Assembly: GCA_003971905.1 (NCBI GenBank)
Contig: RSEE01000008.1
Span: forward strand, 248,001-312,000
Length of the DNA stretch: 64,000 nucleotides
Reading direction: 5' to 3'
Origin: Moniliella sp. 'wahieum'
Lineage: Eukaryota > Basidiomycota > Moniliellomycetes > Moniliellales > Moniliellaceae
Part shown: piece after piece, positions 25,114 through 35,262 of the stretch
Numbering within the stretch: position 1 is the stretch's first letter
How the letters are laid out: each line of letters opens with the position of its first letter
The notes under the pieces: generated by a model
The model's input: only the letters and a program-made list of their open reading frames with translations
What the model was told of the DNA's origin: nothing
Databases searched by the model: none
Position numbers and translations under genes: made by a program

Positions 25114-27106
25114 CTAAAGGGTGGTAGACCCATTCTTCTGGGCCGCAATATGAAGACCACCACGTCGGACCCGACGGAGCTTTGGAACCATGCGAGGCGA
25201 CGTGGGGTCACGTATTTCTGTCAAAGAAGTCGACCGGTGGGTAGAACGGTCGGCCAATGGGCGGCCTTGAGCTTGAGCCTCCTCCGTCTGGATCGAGTTT
25301 ACACCTGGGAGTAGGTGTGTGTAGTATGTGGGAAGGAGCAATGGGGCCGAACCAACCGTGCGTACAGGGTGCCTACGAGGGACAGCCTTGTCGGTTCGAG
25401 TTGGCATTAAAGACGAAGGTGAAGCGTTGAGTGGGACCTCCAATGCCACAGGGTGTGTATGATTTTTGTGAGTGTGGTCCAAGAGACCAGTAGAAGCCGA
25501 ACGGTAGCGTTGGCATGGACTACCTAGATGACCAGAGCTGTGTCGATGTTTAGGCGTTGGAAGGGGTTTGATAGCCCGAGGAGGGGCATTTTGTAACGGA
25601 GCACATGGCGAAGAGGAACGACGACAATCAGTATTTCCTAGGCCGAAGGAATCAGTTTCTTCCTCCATGAGGGCCAAGAGCATGTTGAGTGATGAAGTCG
25701 CCCCCATTTCGCGGATGAACGCAAGCGAGATTTGGTCGCAAGTTGTTGGAGAAGAGGTGCGTCCAGAGCCAGCAGAACGAGCTCGTTTATAGTCGTACCC
25801 GCATGAACTGCGAAAACAGGTGGGGTTGGTCATGGTCTCGATGCTGATTATCCGGGGTCCTGTTGTATTGGATAACAACAGGGAATCATCCAGGTCTTGG
25901 AGGAGGGGTCGCAGTGGAATTTCTTTTGTTGCAACATCCAGTGGGAAAGCGTCAGTTCCTGACTGCCGCCCCTGGGATACCAGAACAGGAGATTCAAGCT
26001 CAACCCGTGTTCCCCTCAGACTGATGTCGGACAAACGTGAGACTGCGTCAGATACGAGGTCCCAACGTTTCTGCGTCTGGCTGACCATATTGGTGGTAGC
26101 CTCTTCCTCCGTTCCAGGACAAGATCTTGAGCGGGAATGGGCGCTGCTCATAGCGCATTTGGCCGTCACCGACACCTGCAATTGGCATGTGTTGGGTGTC
26201 TGGTCCAAAGCCATGGCTGAAGCAGGTTTTGGTGGTCATTGGGGCTGACGGAGGTGAATGACCTATAGGGCGGAATGGCAGTTTGCGCATCTGAAGTTGC
26301 CGAGGACACAACACTTGTCGACCTGGCTGTCCGCAGAGTAAGATTGGAACATTGCGAAGGGGCGCTCGATGCATTTGACGAGTGGGACCATCTTCGTCGC
26401 GCAAAGGGGAGGAAAGTTGGGTATTCCTCGAAACTGGCCTTCGTGAGCAGACCAGCTGACTGGAAAGTACGACCGCCGATAGGTTTTTTGGTTGATGCAG
26501 TAGTAACATTGAAGTTTTCATGCCTGCCGGAACCAAGATCAACGCACTTGAAAGAATGGTCGTGCGCCTGAGGAGCTGGATCTTCAAGGGCCAGCTTGGC
26601 AAAACATCCCTGAAAAAACAAGAACAAATGGTCAGGATATCGATTGCTTAAAACGAAGAGGGCCTGGTGAAGACGAGAATGGATTGTGCTACTTACGCTT
26701 GGAAAAGAAAGGTCCTGAGAAACGTCCTCCAGCATGACTAAAGGGGCTTGTTGGGGGGTAATACGGGTCTGGGGGGTACGTCGGGGGTGGAGATAATGCG
26801 AGTGACTACCGGCACCTGTGCCTCGGATGGCTGATGTTGGGTTGGGTCGAGCGGGTACAAGCCGTAGTTTTGCTGCATCAAGAAGTGTTTAGAAGCAGAC
26901 AGGCGACGCTCTGCTCGTTGCTTGTTCGGTGTCTTGAGCGCTGGAGACGCTTTGGAGTTGGGTAGCGGGCTGCTGGAGTTGCTGGACGGAAAGATGGCAC
27001 TGATGGTCTCGAGATCGGTAAGGACGGCAGTCCAGTGGCCCCCACGGTATTCGCTATCCAGTGACGACGAGGCAATGATGTGGTAGCGGCTCATCAGGCA
27101 GGTCAT
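25114..27106 (-). CDS. Protein of unknown function, Ser/Thr/Pro-rich
   Basis: Not recognised. The N-terminus MTCLMSRYHIIASSSLD continues to GGHWTAVLTDLETISAIFP, which looks folded; the rest is rich in Ser, Thr, Pro and Arg with a short helical segment MGATSSLNMLLALMEEE near 25680. An intron at 26610-26696 (87 nt; GTAAGT donor, TTTTTTCAG acceptor) follows DVSQDLSFPS and precedes CFAKLALED. Two frame changes, each equal to one missing base, are needed: about 26770 (C run) and about 26235 (A run), the latter joining the middle part to MALDQTPNTCQLQV. The stop is at 25114. Length would be about 620 residues. A regulatory or scaffold role would fit the composition, but nothing in the sequence shows it. 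Confidence 0.55.
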
Positions 27107-28432
27107 ATGTTGAAGGCAGCCGTCGGGGAGAAACGGGGAAAAGAAGGGAGGAAACAGACCAATGAGAAAAGGAGTATGGTCGAGCGTGGTGTGTTGGTGG
27201 GAAAAGGATGACTGTGTGAGACCAATACAAAGAACTCTTTAGCTCGTGTACATAAAGGTACCGCGTTAAACTTTAAACGTTAAACGTTAGCCGTTGATGC
27301 ATGCATGATGGCTGGAAGGTGGATGCGTATTCAACTGTTGAGTACACTGAGTTACCAAATACTCACAGTACGAAGTCCATGAGGTTCGAAGTGCCGTGGG
27401 AAGAGGGGTTTACATACTGAGGAATACTATAGTTGCAAGACTTGTGCAGGGGCACCGGGTACCAGGATGGTCACTGGCTGGTCCCCAGCGATCATCGACC
27501 GGGCGTGGTACCCCAATGCACCAGTATACCGGTGTGCTTTAATACGTACTGGTGCCCCTGATGTCAATGTCACCGGCACCGAGCCCCGCTGCGCAACACC
27601 AGAATGTTCGCCGCCACATCAAGCTTCAAGACGTGGGCACAGTGACAATCTTGCTTCCCTACCAGTCGCAACACATGTCAATTCTAAGCCACTGATGCAC
27701 ATGCACAGAGATTTCTGTGAACGTTGAACCCTACTGAGCACTGAGCCCCACCATCGTATAACAACAAAAGTAATTGCCATGATGCCATTCCCAACTTTGG
27801 TCACTGAAAAGCATTTGCCCTAAAAGAGGGGAGATGGAGATGTCATCGCAAGAGAGGAGCACGTCAGGGGTAGAACATAGGGGGGAGTCGGATAGAACAA
27901 CGTCGGACATAATGTGTGATCAGCTACATGCGTGATGGCGCTCACTCGGTTGTGGCCACCGCCAAAGGGTTGGCGGATCCTATCGCTTAATACCCTGTCG
28001 TCTCGTCATTCTATCTCTCAAGCTTCATGGTCCACGGGCTTCACATCACGCTGCATCATAACCGCGTGTGGCAAATCAGTCCCTATAATATCCCTACTTT
28101 TTCAATGCCCCTCGCTGCATAGCAGCCACGCTCTGGCAACCCAGAGTGGGCGCAATGGAGGACGGAGCGTAGGACTGCGAGCTTGTACTAAGTGTTGGCG
28201 TGTAGTTGATAGACGTGGGCGAAGGAAGAAAGGAAAGAGATCGGCGTGCAGACCTCGCTCTGCAGAGTCTAAATACCTCAGCCTCACATGGGCCTCACAG
28301 GATGTTCTCAAAGCTCACCACAAAAAACTATCAAGACGACGATGAATGGGTAAGCAAGCGTTGCCAGGTGTAAAAATGTTAGGAAACGATGGGATGCAAA
28401 TGCAACCGTGTAAACTCTCCCGCCTTCTCCCG
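27107..28432. other. Intergenic, no gene seen
   Basis: About 1.3 kb between two minus-strand genes. Near 27270-27290 a short AAACTTTAAACGTTAAACGTTA simple-sequence patch occurs. A 10-bp inverted pair, CAGGGGCACC and GGTGCCCCTG, brackets 27448-27561. No frame resembles a protein family. Confidence 0.45.
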
Positions 28433-29567
28433 CTAAAGACGAGTACCGGGGGTGCCGAGGAAGGCGGATACCGATGCCGCCGTCTTGGACGACGTTTCTT
28501 TCTAGTACCTCATACGGGTTAGCACATCGCCAAACAGCAAAAGAGGTGGAACGCACAATGAGGTTCGACACTGCTTTGAAGTCCGGATGCTTTGCATCGG
28601 CCAGCAGTTGGAATAGCAGACTTTCTGAGGTAGTGATGACTGCGCCCGCGTTGCGCATGAGCTACACCAGCAGGAAAGAAAGGCAAACGAAGTGTCAGTA
28701 CTATGGGTATTGGCCAAGGGGTAATAGCGAAAGAAATTTGCGTACCCCAAGAGCAGGCCCAATTTCACCTGGGTTGGAGCTGACTCCATCGGTCAGGACG
28801 AAGACGTTGTACCCCTTTTCCCTCAAGTCAAGAACCGTCTGCAGGACACAGACGTGCGATTCTGACCATTCCAAGCCCAGGCAGGCCTACAGGTCAGCAC
28901 ACCATTTGCAAACCGCAATCCAGGAAGGACAACGCACCAATCCCAAAGATAATCACATCCCGCACGCCATCCGGCTGAGCATTGGCCAAAAATTTCTCGG
29001 CGGGGGGGATGAGCATGCTGAACTTGGTTTTTGCCTCAATGTTCACCTTCCAGCCGGGAACTTGTCCAGGATGGTCGTCAGCTCGTAACAGTCGGGCCCA
29101 ATCCTGTATGTAAACCAATCAAAGTCAGTCAGCATTGCCGCCATACACAAGTGGTTCAGCCAGTATTACCCGAGGATATTGTTCGGTGACAAACACGGGC
29201 AGCTGCAACATGTGAGCTGCACTCAGCGTCTTAGCTGCCGTGTTGATGAGTTCAGGGTAGCGCCACATGACGGGACTGGTACACGATGTGGGGGAACGCG
29301 ATCAGTATTCAGGAATCGAAGTTCGTTGCGTTTTGTACTCACCGGAACTGCATGGCACGACGAGGAAGATAAGCAAGGAAAGAGACAAACCACACACCGT
29401 GCAACGTTGACAAGCATCACAGGCGATGGGGAGGTCAGTATGTGTCAATATCGCGACGAAAATCGGAGGGGTTTCTGTACCTTCTCTTGGATATCACAGA
29501 GGAAGACGGCGCTGCGCTCTCGCAGGATACGGGGCACAACATGGGAAGCAGTCGAGGTGATGGACAT
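28433..29567 (-). CDS. Isochorismatase-family hydrolase (ISOC1/2 type), seven exons
   Basis: Cysteine-hydrolase fold protein of 217 residues, the usual size for ISOC1/2-type proteins. Exons: 29567-29481, 29343-29347 (5 nt), 29275-29170, 29103-28938, 28861-28746, 28661-28557, 28501-28433; together 654 nt, in frame throughout. Signatures in order: [11 protein letters not shown] (catalytic Asp region), [53 protein letters not shown] (cis-peptide and nucleophile Cys region), VLTDGVSS and [19 protein letters not shown]. Introns are 55-133 nt with GT...AG ends and CTAAC/CTGAC branch-like sites. The stretch after TEQYPR (about 29103-29045) reads poorly against the family; another frame there shows LGPTVTS, the expected consensus. 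The substrate of this subgroup is not established. Confidence 0.85.
29343..29347 (-). other. Five-nucleotide micro-exon of the isochorismatase-family gene
   Basis: On the minus strand the order is CATGCAG, then TTCCG, then GTGAGT. Including TTCCG joins QEK to [13 protein letters not shown] in frame and gives the family consensus EKFR..I.RYPELI. Skipping it shifts the frame. Flanking introns are 29348-29480 and 29276-29342. Confidence 0.75.
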
Positions 29568-30191
29568 GGTGGGGTTGAAGGTGGTTGGGGGGAGGTAGAA
29601 GGTGGTCCGGGGGGAAGCTGGAAGCTGGGATGGTGTTGAATGATAGGCCGCGGTCATATACGCTCTTGTCGGATCCGCATGCGGCGCTGCAGGGCGCTGC
29701 TTGGCTGCGGCCGCGCACGGGCCTTGGTTGGGGCGATGTGGGGATTCCCACGATTATCGATTACGGTTACCGGTTACCGCGCCGGTTACTGGGCTCCGGT
29801 TTTCGGTTCACGCGTCACGTGGTCACATTCACAGGTGACCCGGTGACGGCCACCAGCCGATCATCGGTCAGCGCTGAGGCTCCGCTGACTGGTGACTAGG
29901 TGACTGCTGTCCGCTGTCCACCCAATTAAGTAGGGTTGCTCGGCATGCTGAGGCGCTGAGGCTCAGCCAGGCTCAGCCCTGGAGCCTGCAGCTTCACAAC
30001 GGCCGCGGCAGTAGCGAGCACAAAATTTCATTTCTGGCATTGGGTAGAGGAAGCGGGAAACCAGTTCAACCCTAGTGCACACCCGTGCTGCGGCACATTT
30101 CCCGCCGCTAGGGTTCGTGTGTGCCAGTACCGCCCTGTGTCCCATGCACCCTACCTCTACACCACCTGGACCGCTTCAGTACACTAGCACA
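29568..30191. other. Divergent promoter region with GGTTACC/GGTGAC repeats
   Basis: Between the divergent isochorismatase-family and eL43 genes. At 29751-29790 CGATTATCGATTAC is followed by two GGTTACC copies; at 29835-29905 GGTGAC-type words recur; at 29945-29985 there is a GCTCAG-rich patch. The pyrimidine-rich leader of eL43 follows. The same CGATTATCGATTAC word occurs at 51108-51121. Confidence 0.5.
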
Positions 30192-30666
30192 ATGGTAAGT
30201 TGCCGCTTGGCCCCTGGAGTGGGTGCTGGTTGTGAGGAGACGATGACGCCGTGATGCTCGGTCTAACGTTCGACCTGCCGGTGCACGCAACTACGGGGCC
30301 TTGCTTGACCCACGCAGCCCACAAGATCTTGCCTACTAACATTTCTTTCTCGTCCAGTCCAAGCGCACGACGAAAGTCGGGATCACCGGCAAGTACGGTA
30401 CCCGTTACGGTTCCACCCTCCGTCGCCAGGTGAAGAAGATTGAGATCTCGCAGCACGCCCGGTACACGTGTGCGTTCTGTGGCAAGGACGCTGTTAAGCG
30501 CCGTGCTCTTGGCATCTGGGACTGCCGCGCCTGCAAGAAGCAGGTTGCCGGCGGCGCATGGGCCCTGTCCACCACGGCCGCTGCCACGGTCCGCAGCACC
30601 ATCCGCCGTCTGGTGAGCTCTCGGATGCCTAAGCGACAATCCTTATGTCTTGGTCGTAATCTCTAG
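30192..30666 (+). CDS. RPL43: 60S ribosomal protein eL43
   Basis: Component of the cytosolic large ribosomal subunit (older names L37a/L43). The first intron interrupts the gene directly after the ATG (30195-30357, 163 nt; GTAAGT donor, CTACTAAC branch site, CGTCCAG acceptor). Exon 2 encodes [18 protein letters not shown], then [15 protein letters not shown] and [17 protein letters not shown], the two CxxC pairs of the zinc ribbon, and ends [13 protein letters not shown] at 30612. A GTGAGC donor follows at once. The usual last six residues (RE..EA type) could not be found in a third exon; without splicing the frame reads on to a stop at 30666, giving a foreign tail. The end coordinate is therefore uncertain, the family is not. 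Ribosomal-protein introns next to the ATG are common in fungi. Confidence 0.9.
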
Positions 30667-31579
30667 TCTGTGACTCCAACGCAGCCTTTCTCACCTCATT
30701 CCCACCCCACTACCCTGTCGCCTTTTCCCCATTATGCACTCGTGGGACTGGCCGGGTGGACAAGTCACTGACTTCTCGCCCGCCGGCCTCCAGCACTACC
30801 TTTGGGCGTACTCTCACCCGAGGGGCGTGTTCTCCTACCCGCCCTTTTGGAGGGGGGGTCCGGGCGTCTGTGGTTCATGCCGCTGAACAGCCTGCAAAAG
30901 CCCACCATGCATGCCATCTATGCATCCGCACTCACTGCTGTATAGATAAGACCGTGTCAGGAGTTGCGGATGTATAGGATGCGATCGATGGTGGATGGAT
31001 GAACGTGTGTATTTATGCCCCTAGCGGCTATTCGGGTTTCCTGTTTAACCACCAGCACTGCCACCCAAATGCAGATGTGAGGAGGCCTGAGGCTCAGCTG
31101 GATGAGGTTAACAATGTATGTTGCCCAAGCGGGGAGTAGCGCGAGGGGGCGAGACCTGTGAAATGTGGGAAAGGCGAGATGACGGAGGCACTGAGGCTGG
31201 GGATGTGATGCGGAGCAAGGAGTGCGTGGAGCAACGCGCCGCACTTGAAATTTGAAAGCTGTGGAGTGGCTCATATGTGGCTCTGGCCCACCGGCCGGCA
31301 GGGCACACCCCACACTGCGCCCCCACCCACTGTGCCCCACTGTGCCCCCGCTGATCCTTGGATTGAAACTCCAAGCTAGATCGTACGTTGCACTCTGCCG
31401 GACTATTATAATCCAGCTGCTGTCGCCGCAGATCCGCTTCGATCAGCGGCCGCTCAGCCACCCGACGGGCTGATCGGCATTCTTTCTATTCGCAGCCCCA
31501 CATGCTGATGCCCAGGCTAAGACGAGCGTCCAGCACTTCCTCCCCCCGCTCCATCACCACACTCTCTCAGCTGTCGCCA
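30667..31579. other. Intergenic, no gene seen
   Basis: 3' flank of eL43, possibly with its last exon, and upstream region of the carboxylesterase gene. A GAGGCTCAGCTGG patch at 31089-31101 belongs to the GCTCAG-rich words seen elsewhere. No repeat or RNA gene was recognised. Confidence 0.4.
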
Positions 31580-33112
31580 ATGGCACGCGCCCTCGTTTGC
31601 CAGCCTCCTTGCCCTCCTGCTCCCAGCCCCGGGCATTCAGGCTCGCACAGTACACACTTCCAGTGGCACTTACACCTCGGTAGCGAGCCGCGTGTCGGGC
31701 GTCAGCGAGTTCCGCAACATTCCCTACGCCCTGCCCCCCACTGGCGCCCGCCGCTTCCATCCGCCCCACCCCATCAATGGCTCCCCCTCGGCTCGGCCCA
31801 ACAAGCGAATGACTACCCCCCTTCTGCCCCAGTGGGTCACAGCGCCCAGCGAGTACAAGTCTGTTTGGAGCGAATACTTTTGGTACACCTCCCTCGGGGG
31901 AGTCAACCAGACCGAGACGGGCATGAGCCCTAGGAGCCAGGAAGACTGTCTCCGTCTCGCGATCTGGACCCCCTCCAAGGCAAAGAAGGGGGACAACCTT
32001 CCTGTCGCCCTTTCTTTCCTGGGGGTGGATTTGTTTCGGGAGGCGTCGACGTTCCAGTTCAAGTTCCTGCCCAGTGGGTGGGCCGTTCGCAGGAACATAT
32101 CGTCGTTACCGCCAACTACCGCCTCGGCATTTTGGTTTTAGCAACGCCCGGGGCGTCACTCGCAAGAATGTAGGAATTCTGGATCAGCGGGCAGCACTCA
32201 AGTGGTTGCCGACAACATCGCCCGCCTTTGGGGGCGATCCAAGTCGCATTACAATCGGGGGCAGTCCGCGGGTGCGCAGTCGGTTGACTTTCATGCGTTT
32301 GCCTGGCCGGACAACTTGATGCCATGGCATTTTTGCCCAATCAGGCGTGGCGGTCAAGCCACAACCATTTAAGGACGTGGAGGGGACCAACTTTACGTCG
32401 GTTGCTCATGGTGGGATGCAAACACCGCAACTGCTGAGTCTGAACTACAGTGCATGCAAAAGGTGTCGGCCTCTGACATTCTTGCCTGGGTCGCCCACCA
32501 TGGAAACAAGGTGAAATTTGGGCCAACTCCAGATGGAAAAGTTATCTTTGACGACTATGCCGCTCGTATGGCCGAGGTCGCTTCGCTCACGCCCCCATTA
32601 TCATCTCGAATGCTGCAAATGGGAGGCGAGCTTGGTTGACTTCCCTTCGAATGAACGTGGGACCTGATCGAGCACGACGAACGCTGAGACGATGCGTCGA
32701 TTCATCTGCCCTTCGTCCAACAGCTCGGCCTTGCGGCATAAGACGGGACGCATCACGTATCGTTATCAATTGCGGGGCAGTTCAGCCAGTTTCAGACCAA
32801 CTTCCTCATGCATGGCTTGCCTCGGCCCACTCATCGGATCTGAGCCCTTTCTTTGGCACGTACGACCTCACTGCGACAGATGCGCCACCGGGACAAGTGA
32901 GCAGGATCGAGCGAGAGACGGCCCATGGATGCAAGACTACTGGCTTTCCTCAAAGACCCTATTCGGGTCCGGCTGCCGCGGGGTGGCACCCATATGCTTA
33001 CCCTGGCTCCATTCTTCGCTTTGGGGCCGATGGCCAAAGTGTGCAGAGCGTGTCGGGTTCCGAAATTGACGGACCGTGCCGGGGGGTAGGCACTTACAAT
33101 CCCCATCCGTGA
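31580..33112 (+). CDS. Secreted type-B carboxylesterase/lipase (several frame changes)
   Basis: Alpha/beta-hydrolase of the carboxylesterase type-B family, about 500 residues. A signal peptide is visible as SFASLLALLLPAPGIQA just after the likely ATG at 31580, with one frame change between them. The mature part starts TVHTSSGTYTS and shows the family blocks SEFRNIPYALPPTGARRF, SEDCLRLAIW as SQEDCLRLAIW, VVTANYRLGIFGF, NVGILDQRAALKWL, FGGDPSRITI and the nucleophile elbow GGQSAGAQS (Ser codon 32265-32267, with one base missing just before it). Near the end FFGTYDLT and WHPYAYPGSILRFG are typical C-terminal blocks. At least four frame changes interrupt it. They could be sequence errors, as in essential genes of this window, or decay of an accessory gene; both remain possible. 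The substrate is unknown. Confidence 0.75.
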
Positions 33113-33684
33113 TCGAGGATGTTCTTTTCTTTTTCCGCCTGTACATCATTGTTGCTTTGTTGGTTCTTGGTCGAGTCTCTGCGGCGTGGGCTCAGCACCT
33201 TCCACTATCACCATCATAATGTCACACAGGAGATGTTACCATGTTTCTGGTTACCTTTGCTAAAACGATCTCCTACACACTTCTTTTCTCGAGTAAAGCG
33301 ACGCACTGTACGAATTCATTACTACCTCCGTGTTTTTTCCTACCTCTCCTTCCATTTACGCTTGTTGAGACCTTGTGCTCTAGAACGACTCTCGGTACCC
33401 TTTCCCAGTCTCCAGTCATGTAGTCAGGCTTGAAGACGTTGGTTCCCTATGTTTCACTCTTTTTGCCGCAGAGATTGATCCTTCTTACGAGCCAATACAA
33501 ACCCATAGGATATCACGGTGTGCCTCCGTAGCCAGCTTAGGGAGGGGCAGTGAACGAACTCATTCATCCCCCAGGGCGATACCGACTGGGGAAACCACTA
33601 CATCAACCGTTCGTTGTTATCGAATCGATGAGACCTTAACTTGGCATGGATCTGTGTTTCTGCCTGCATATCCTCTTCCACAAC
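33113..33684. other. Intergenic, no gene seen
   Basis: T-rich 3' flank of the carboxylesterase gene, then sequence of mixed composition up to the cytochrome c relic. Nothing else recognised. Confidence 0.45.
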
Positions 33685-33958
33685 ATGGCCGTTGCTCCCG
33701 GTGACGCCGAGAAGGGCGTTATCTTTTCAAAGCACCCTGTGCCTGTGCCACACCACAGAGGCTAACGTCTCTCATAAAGGTCGGACCCCACCAATACCGT
33801 GTGTTCGGTCGCCACTTGGGCCACGCTGAGGGCTACACCTACACTAATGGTAAGGCCAACAACAAAAGGCCGTTGTGTTGCCGGATGAAAACGCCATGTT
33901 TGACTAATTCCTCAACCCCAAGAAGTACATTGGCATACTTGGTACCAGCACGGCCTAA
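33685..33958 (+). pseudogene. CYC1: Cytochrome c pseudogene, intronless
   Basis: Clear remains of cytochrome c, the mobile electron carrier between complexes III and IV. The start MAVAPGDAEKG matches the family N-terminus; then, in shifting frames, CHTTEANVSHK (from the haem-attachment region), VFGRHLGHAEGYTYTNGK and FLNPKKYI. It is broken: the CxxCH haem site is spoiled by a small deletion and frame change, a Tyr codon before FLNPKKY is TAA (33905-33907), and the segment after KKYI no longer resembles PGTKM and ends early. Conserved positions are also substituted (VGPHQYR for VGPNLYG). It runs without introns from the ATG to the end, which would fit a retrocopy, but an intact parent is not in this window. 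Because several changes are substitutions in invariant residues, this looks like true decay and not only sequencing error. Confidence 0.75.
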
Positions 33959-34626
33959 TCGTCCTGGTGCCCTCTTAGTCTCGCCCCCACCGCACTCCTA
34001 GTATCTGTCCCTCTCTTTCCCCCTATGGACGACTATTAACACCTGCTCTATCCCTTAGAGATGTTATGGTGGTCTCGAGAAGAAAAGAGACCGCAGTGAT
34101 CTCATTACCTATACCTCAAAGAGGCGACCGGTTGGACTTGGTGTGCCAACTAGAGGCTTTTTGGTTGCATCGCACCAAGGGGAGGTAATCACTTTTTCCC
34201 ATCATCCCTGTCCAAGCACCCCATCCCCTCTTGGGGAGAGTTCTCACCCTGAAAAGCTGCAGAATCCAATTAGGTAGAGCCCTTCCTCTCAACCCTCGCG
34301 GCGACAATGGTCGTCGAGAGAGGGAGTGGCTATGAACCAGGGCGATGCCGTCGTCCTTGGCAGCTACTAGCTACACTTACGTCATTGAGTGCAAAATGAT
34401 TATATCGAGGGGATTGGTGCTAAAACATATTGGGTTAAGTGGGTTAAGGGCAACCCCACCTGGGCATCGAAAGGGGGTGTCGGTCGCCATGGTGGCGTAG
34501 TATGCTACATGGCGCGGGCTGACGATCAGCCTTGAACCTCCTGGCCACAGTGCTCCCCGGCTAAGTGATAATAAGATCTAGGGAGCAGTTAGGTTTCTTT
34601 GCCCTTTCTTGAGGCCAGACGGGGCA
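33959..34626. other. Intergenic, no gene seen
   Basis: Between the cytochrome c relic and the carbonic anhydrase stop. GGGTTAAGTGGGTTAAGGG at 34431-34451 is a short chance-like repeat, not a telomere array. Confidence 0.45.
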
Positions 34627-35262
34627 TTAAGCACTAGGCGGTGCTTGGTCCACGTTCAAGTCATGGATCTTGCCCGAAGGAAGGTCGTAAATCCAGCCAT
34701 GGATGGTGACCTTTGGAGTGCCAGTGATGGGAGATGCAATACCCTTCCAATTGTCCTGCACCACGGGCGACGCTGCAACATTGGCCACCTGTTCAGCGAC
34801 CGAAGCCTCAGTAACCAATTGAGCCCAGGTGTGCTCGTCGGCGTCGGGCTGCTCCTTGCGAATCTTGCTGGCCAAAGCAGAGAGCGGGGAGAGGTAGCGC
34901 GCCAAAGGCGTTTGTGGCACAGTCGTATTGGACGATTCCTGAGACGCTGCCACACAGGCTGCGTGCACGCCTCCGCACGAGGTGTGACCCACAATCACGA
35001 TATGTTCCACCGCCAGGCCCTGGATGGCGTAGGTCAAGGCAGCCAACGTGGTGTCGTCCACCGGAGAAACCTGAGCGGCAATGTTGCGTACGACAAAGCA
35101 GTCCCCTGGCTGGGAGCCCGTCACACTGCCTTCTGGAACACGCGAGTCGGAACAGCCAATCCAGAAGACCTTGGGCGCTTGGCCCTTGCTCAGAGTGGCC
35201 AGCAGCTCGGGCGGAGCAGTGGAAGCCCACGTAGCGTTACCTTGAAGGAGTGTAGTGGCCAT
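34627..35262 (-). CDS. Beta-class carbonic anhydrase
   Basis: Zinc enzyme interconverting CO2 and bicarbonate, supplying bicarbonate for fatty-acid, arginine and other carboxylations; fungal counterparts (Nce103/Can2 type) also feed CO2 sensing. Single exon, 211 residues, normal length. Start MATTLLQGNATWAS at 35262. Zinc and active-site motifs are intact: CSDSRVPE (Cys ligand plus the Asp-Arg dyad; about 35140-35160), VRNIAAQV, and HTSCGGVHAA (His and Cys ligands; about 34969-34990). The C-terminus has the usual VTIHGWIYDLPSGKIHDL. No signal or presequence is obvious, so it is probably cytosolic. The frame is unbroken. Confidence 0.95.
   Translation of the reverse strand: MATTLLQGNATWASTAPPELLATLSKGQAPKVFWIGCSDSRVPEGSVTGSQPGDCFVVRNIAAQVSPVDDTTLAALTYAIQGLAVEHIVIVGHTSCGGVHAACVAASQESSNTTVPQTPLARYLSPLSALASKIRKEQPDADEHTWAQLVTEASVAEQVANVAASPVVQDNWKGIASPITGTPKVTIHGWIYDLPSGKIHDLNVDQAPPSA

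Noticed and set aside
34431-34451. GGGTTAAGTGGGTTAAGGG resembling telomeric repeats
   Set aside because: Only two imperfect units, inside a gene-bearing region; not a telomere or interstitial array.
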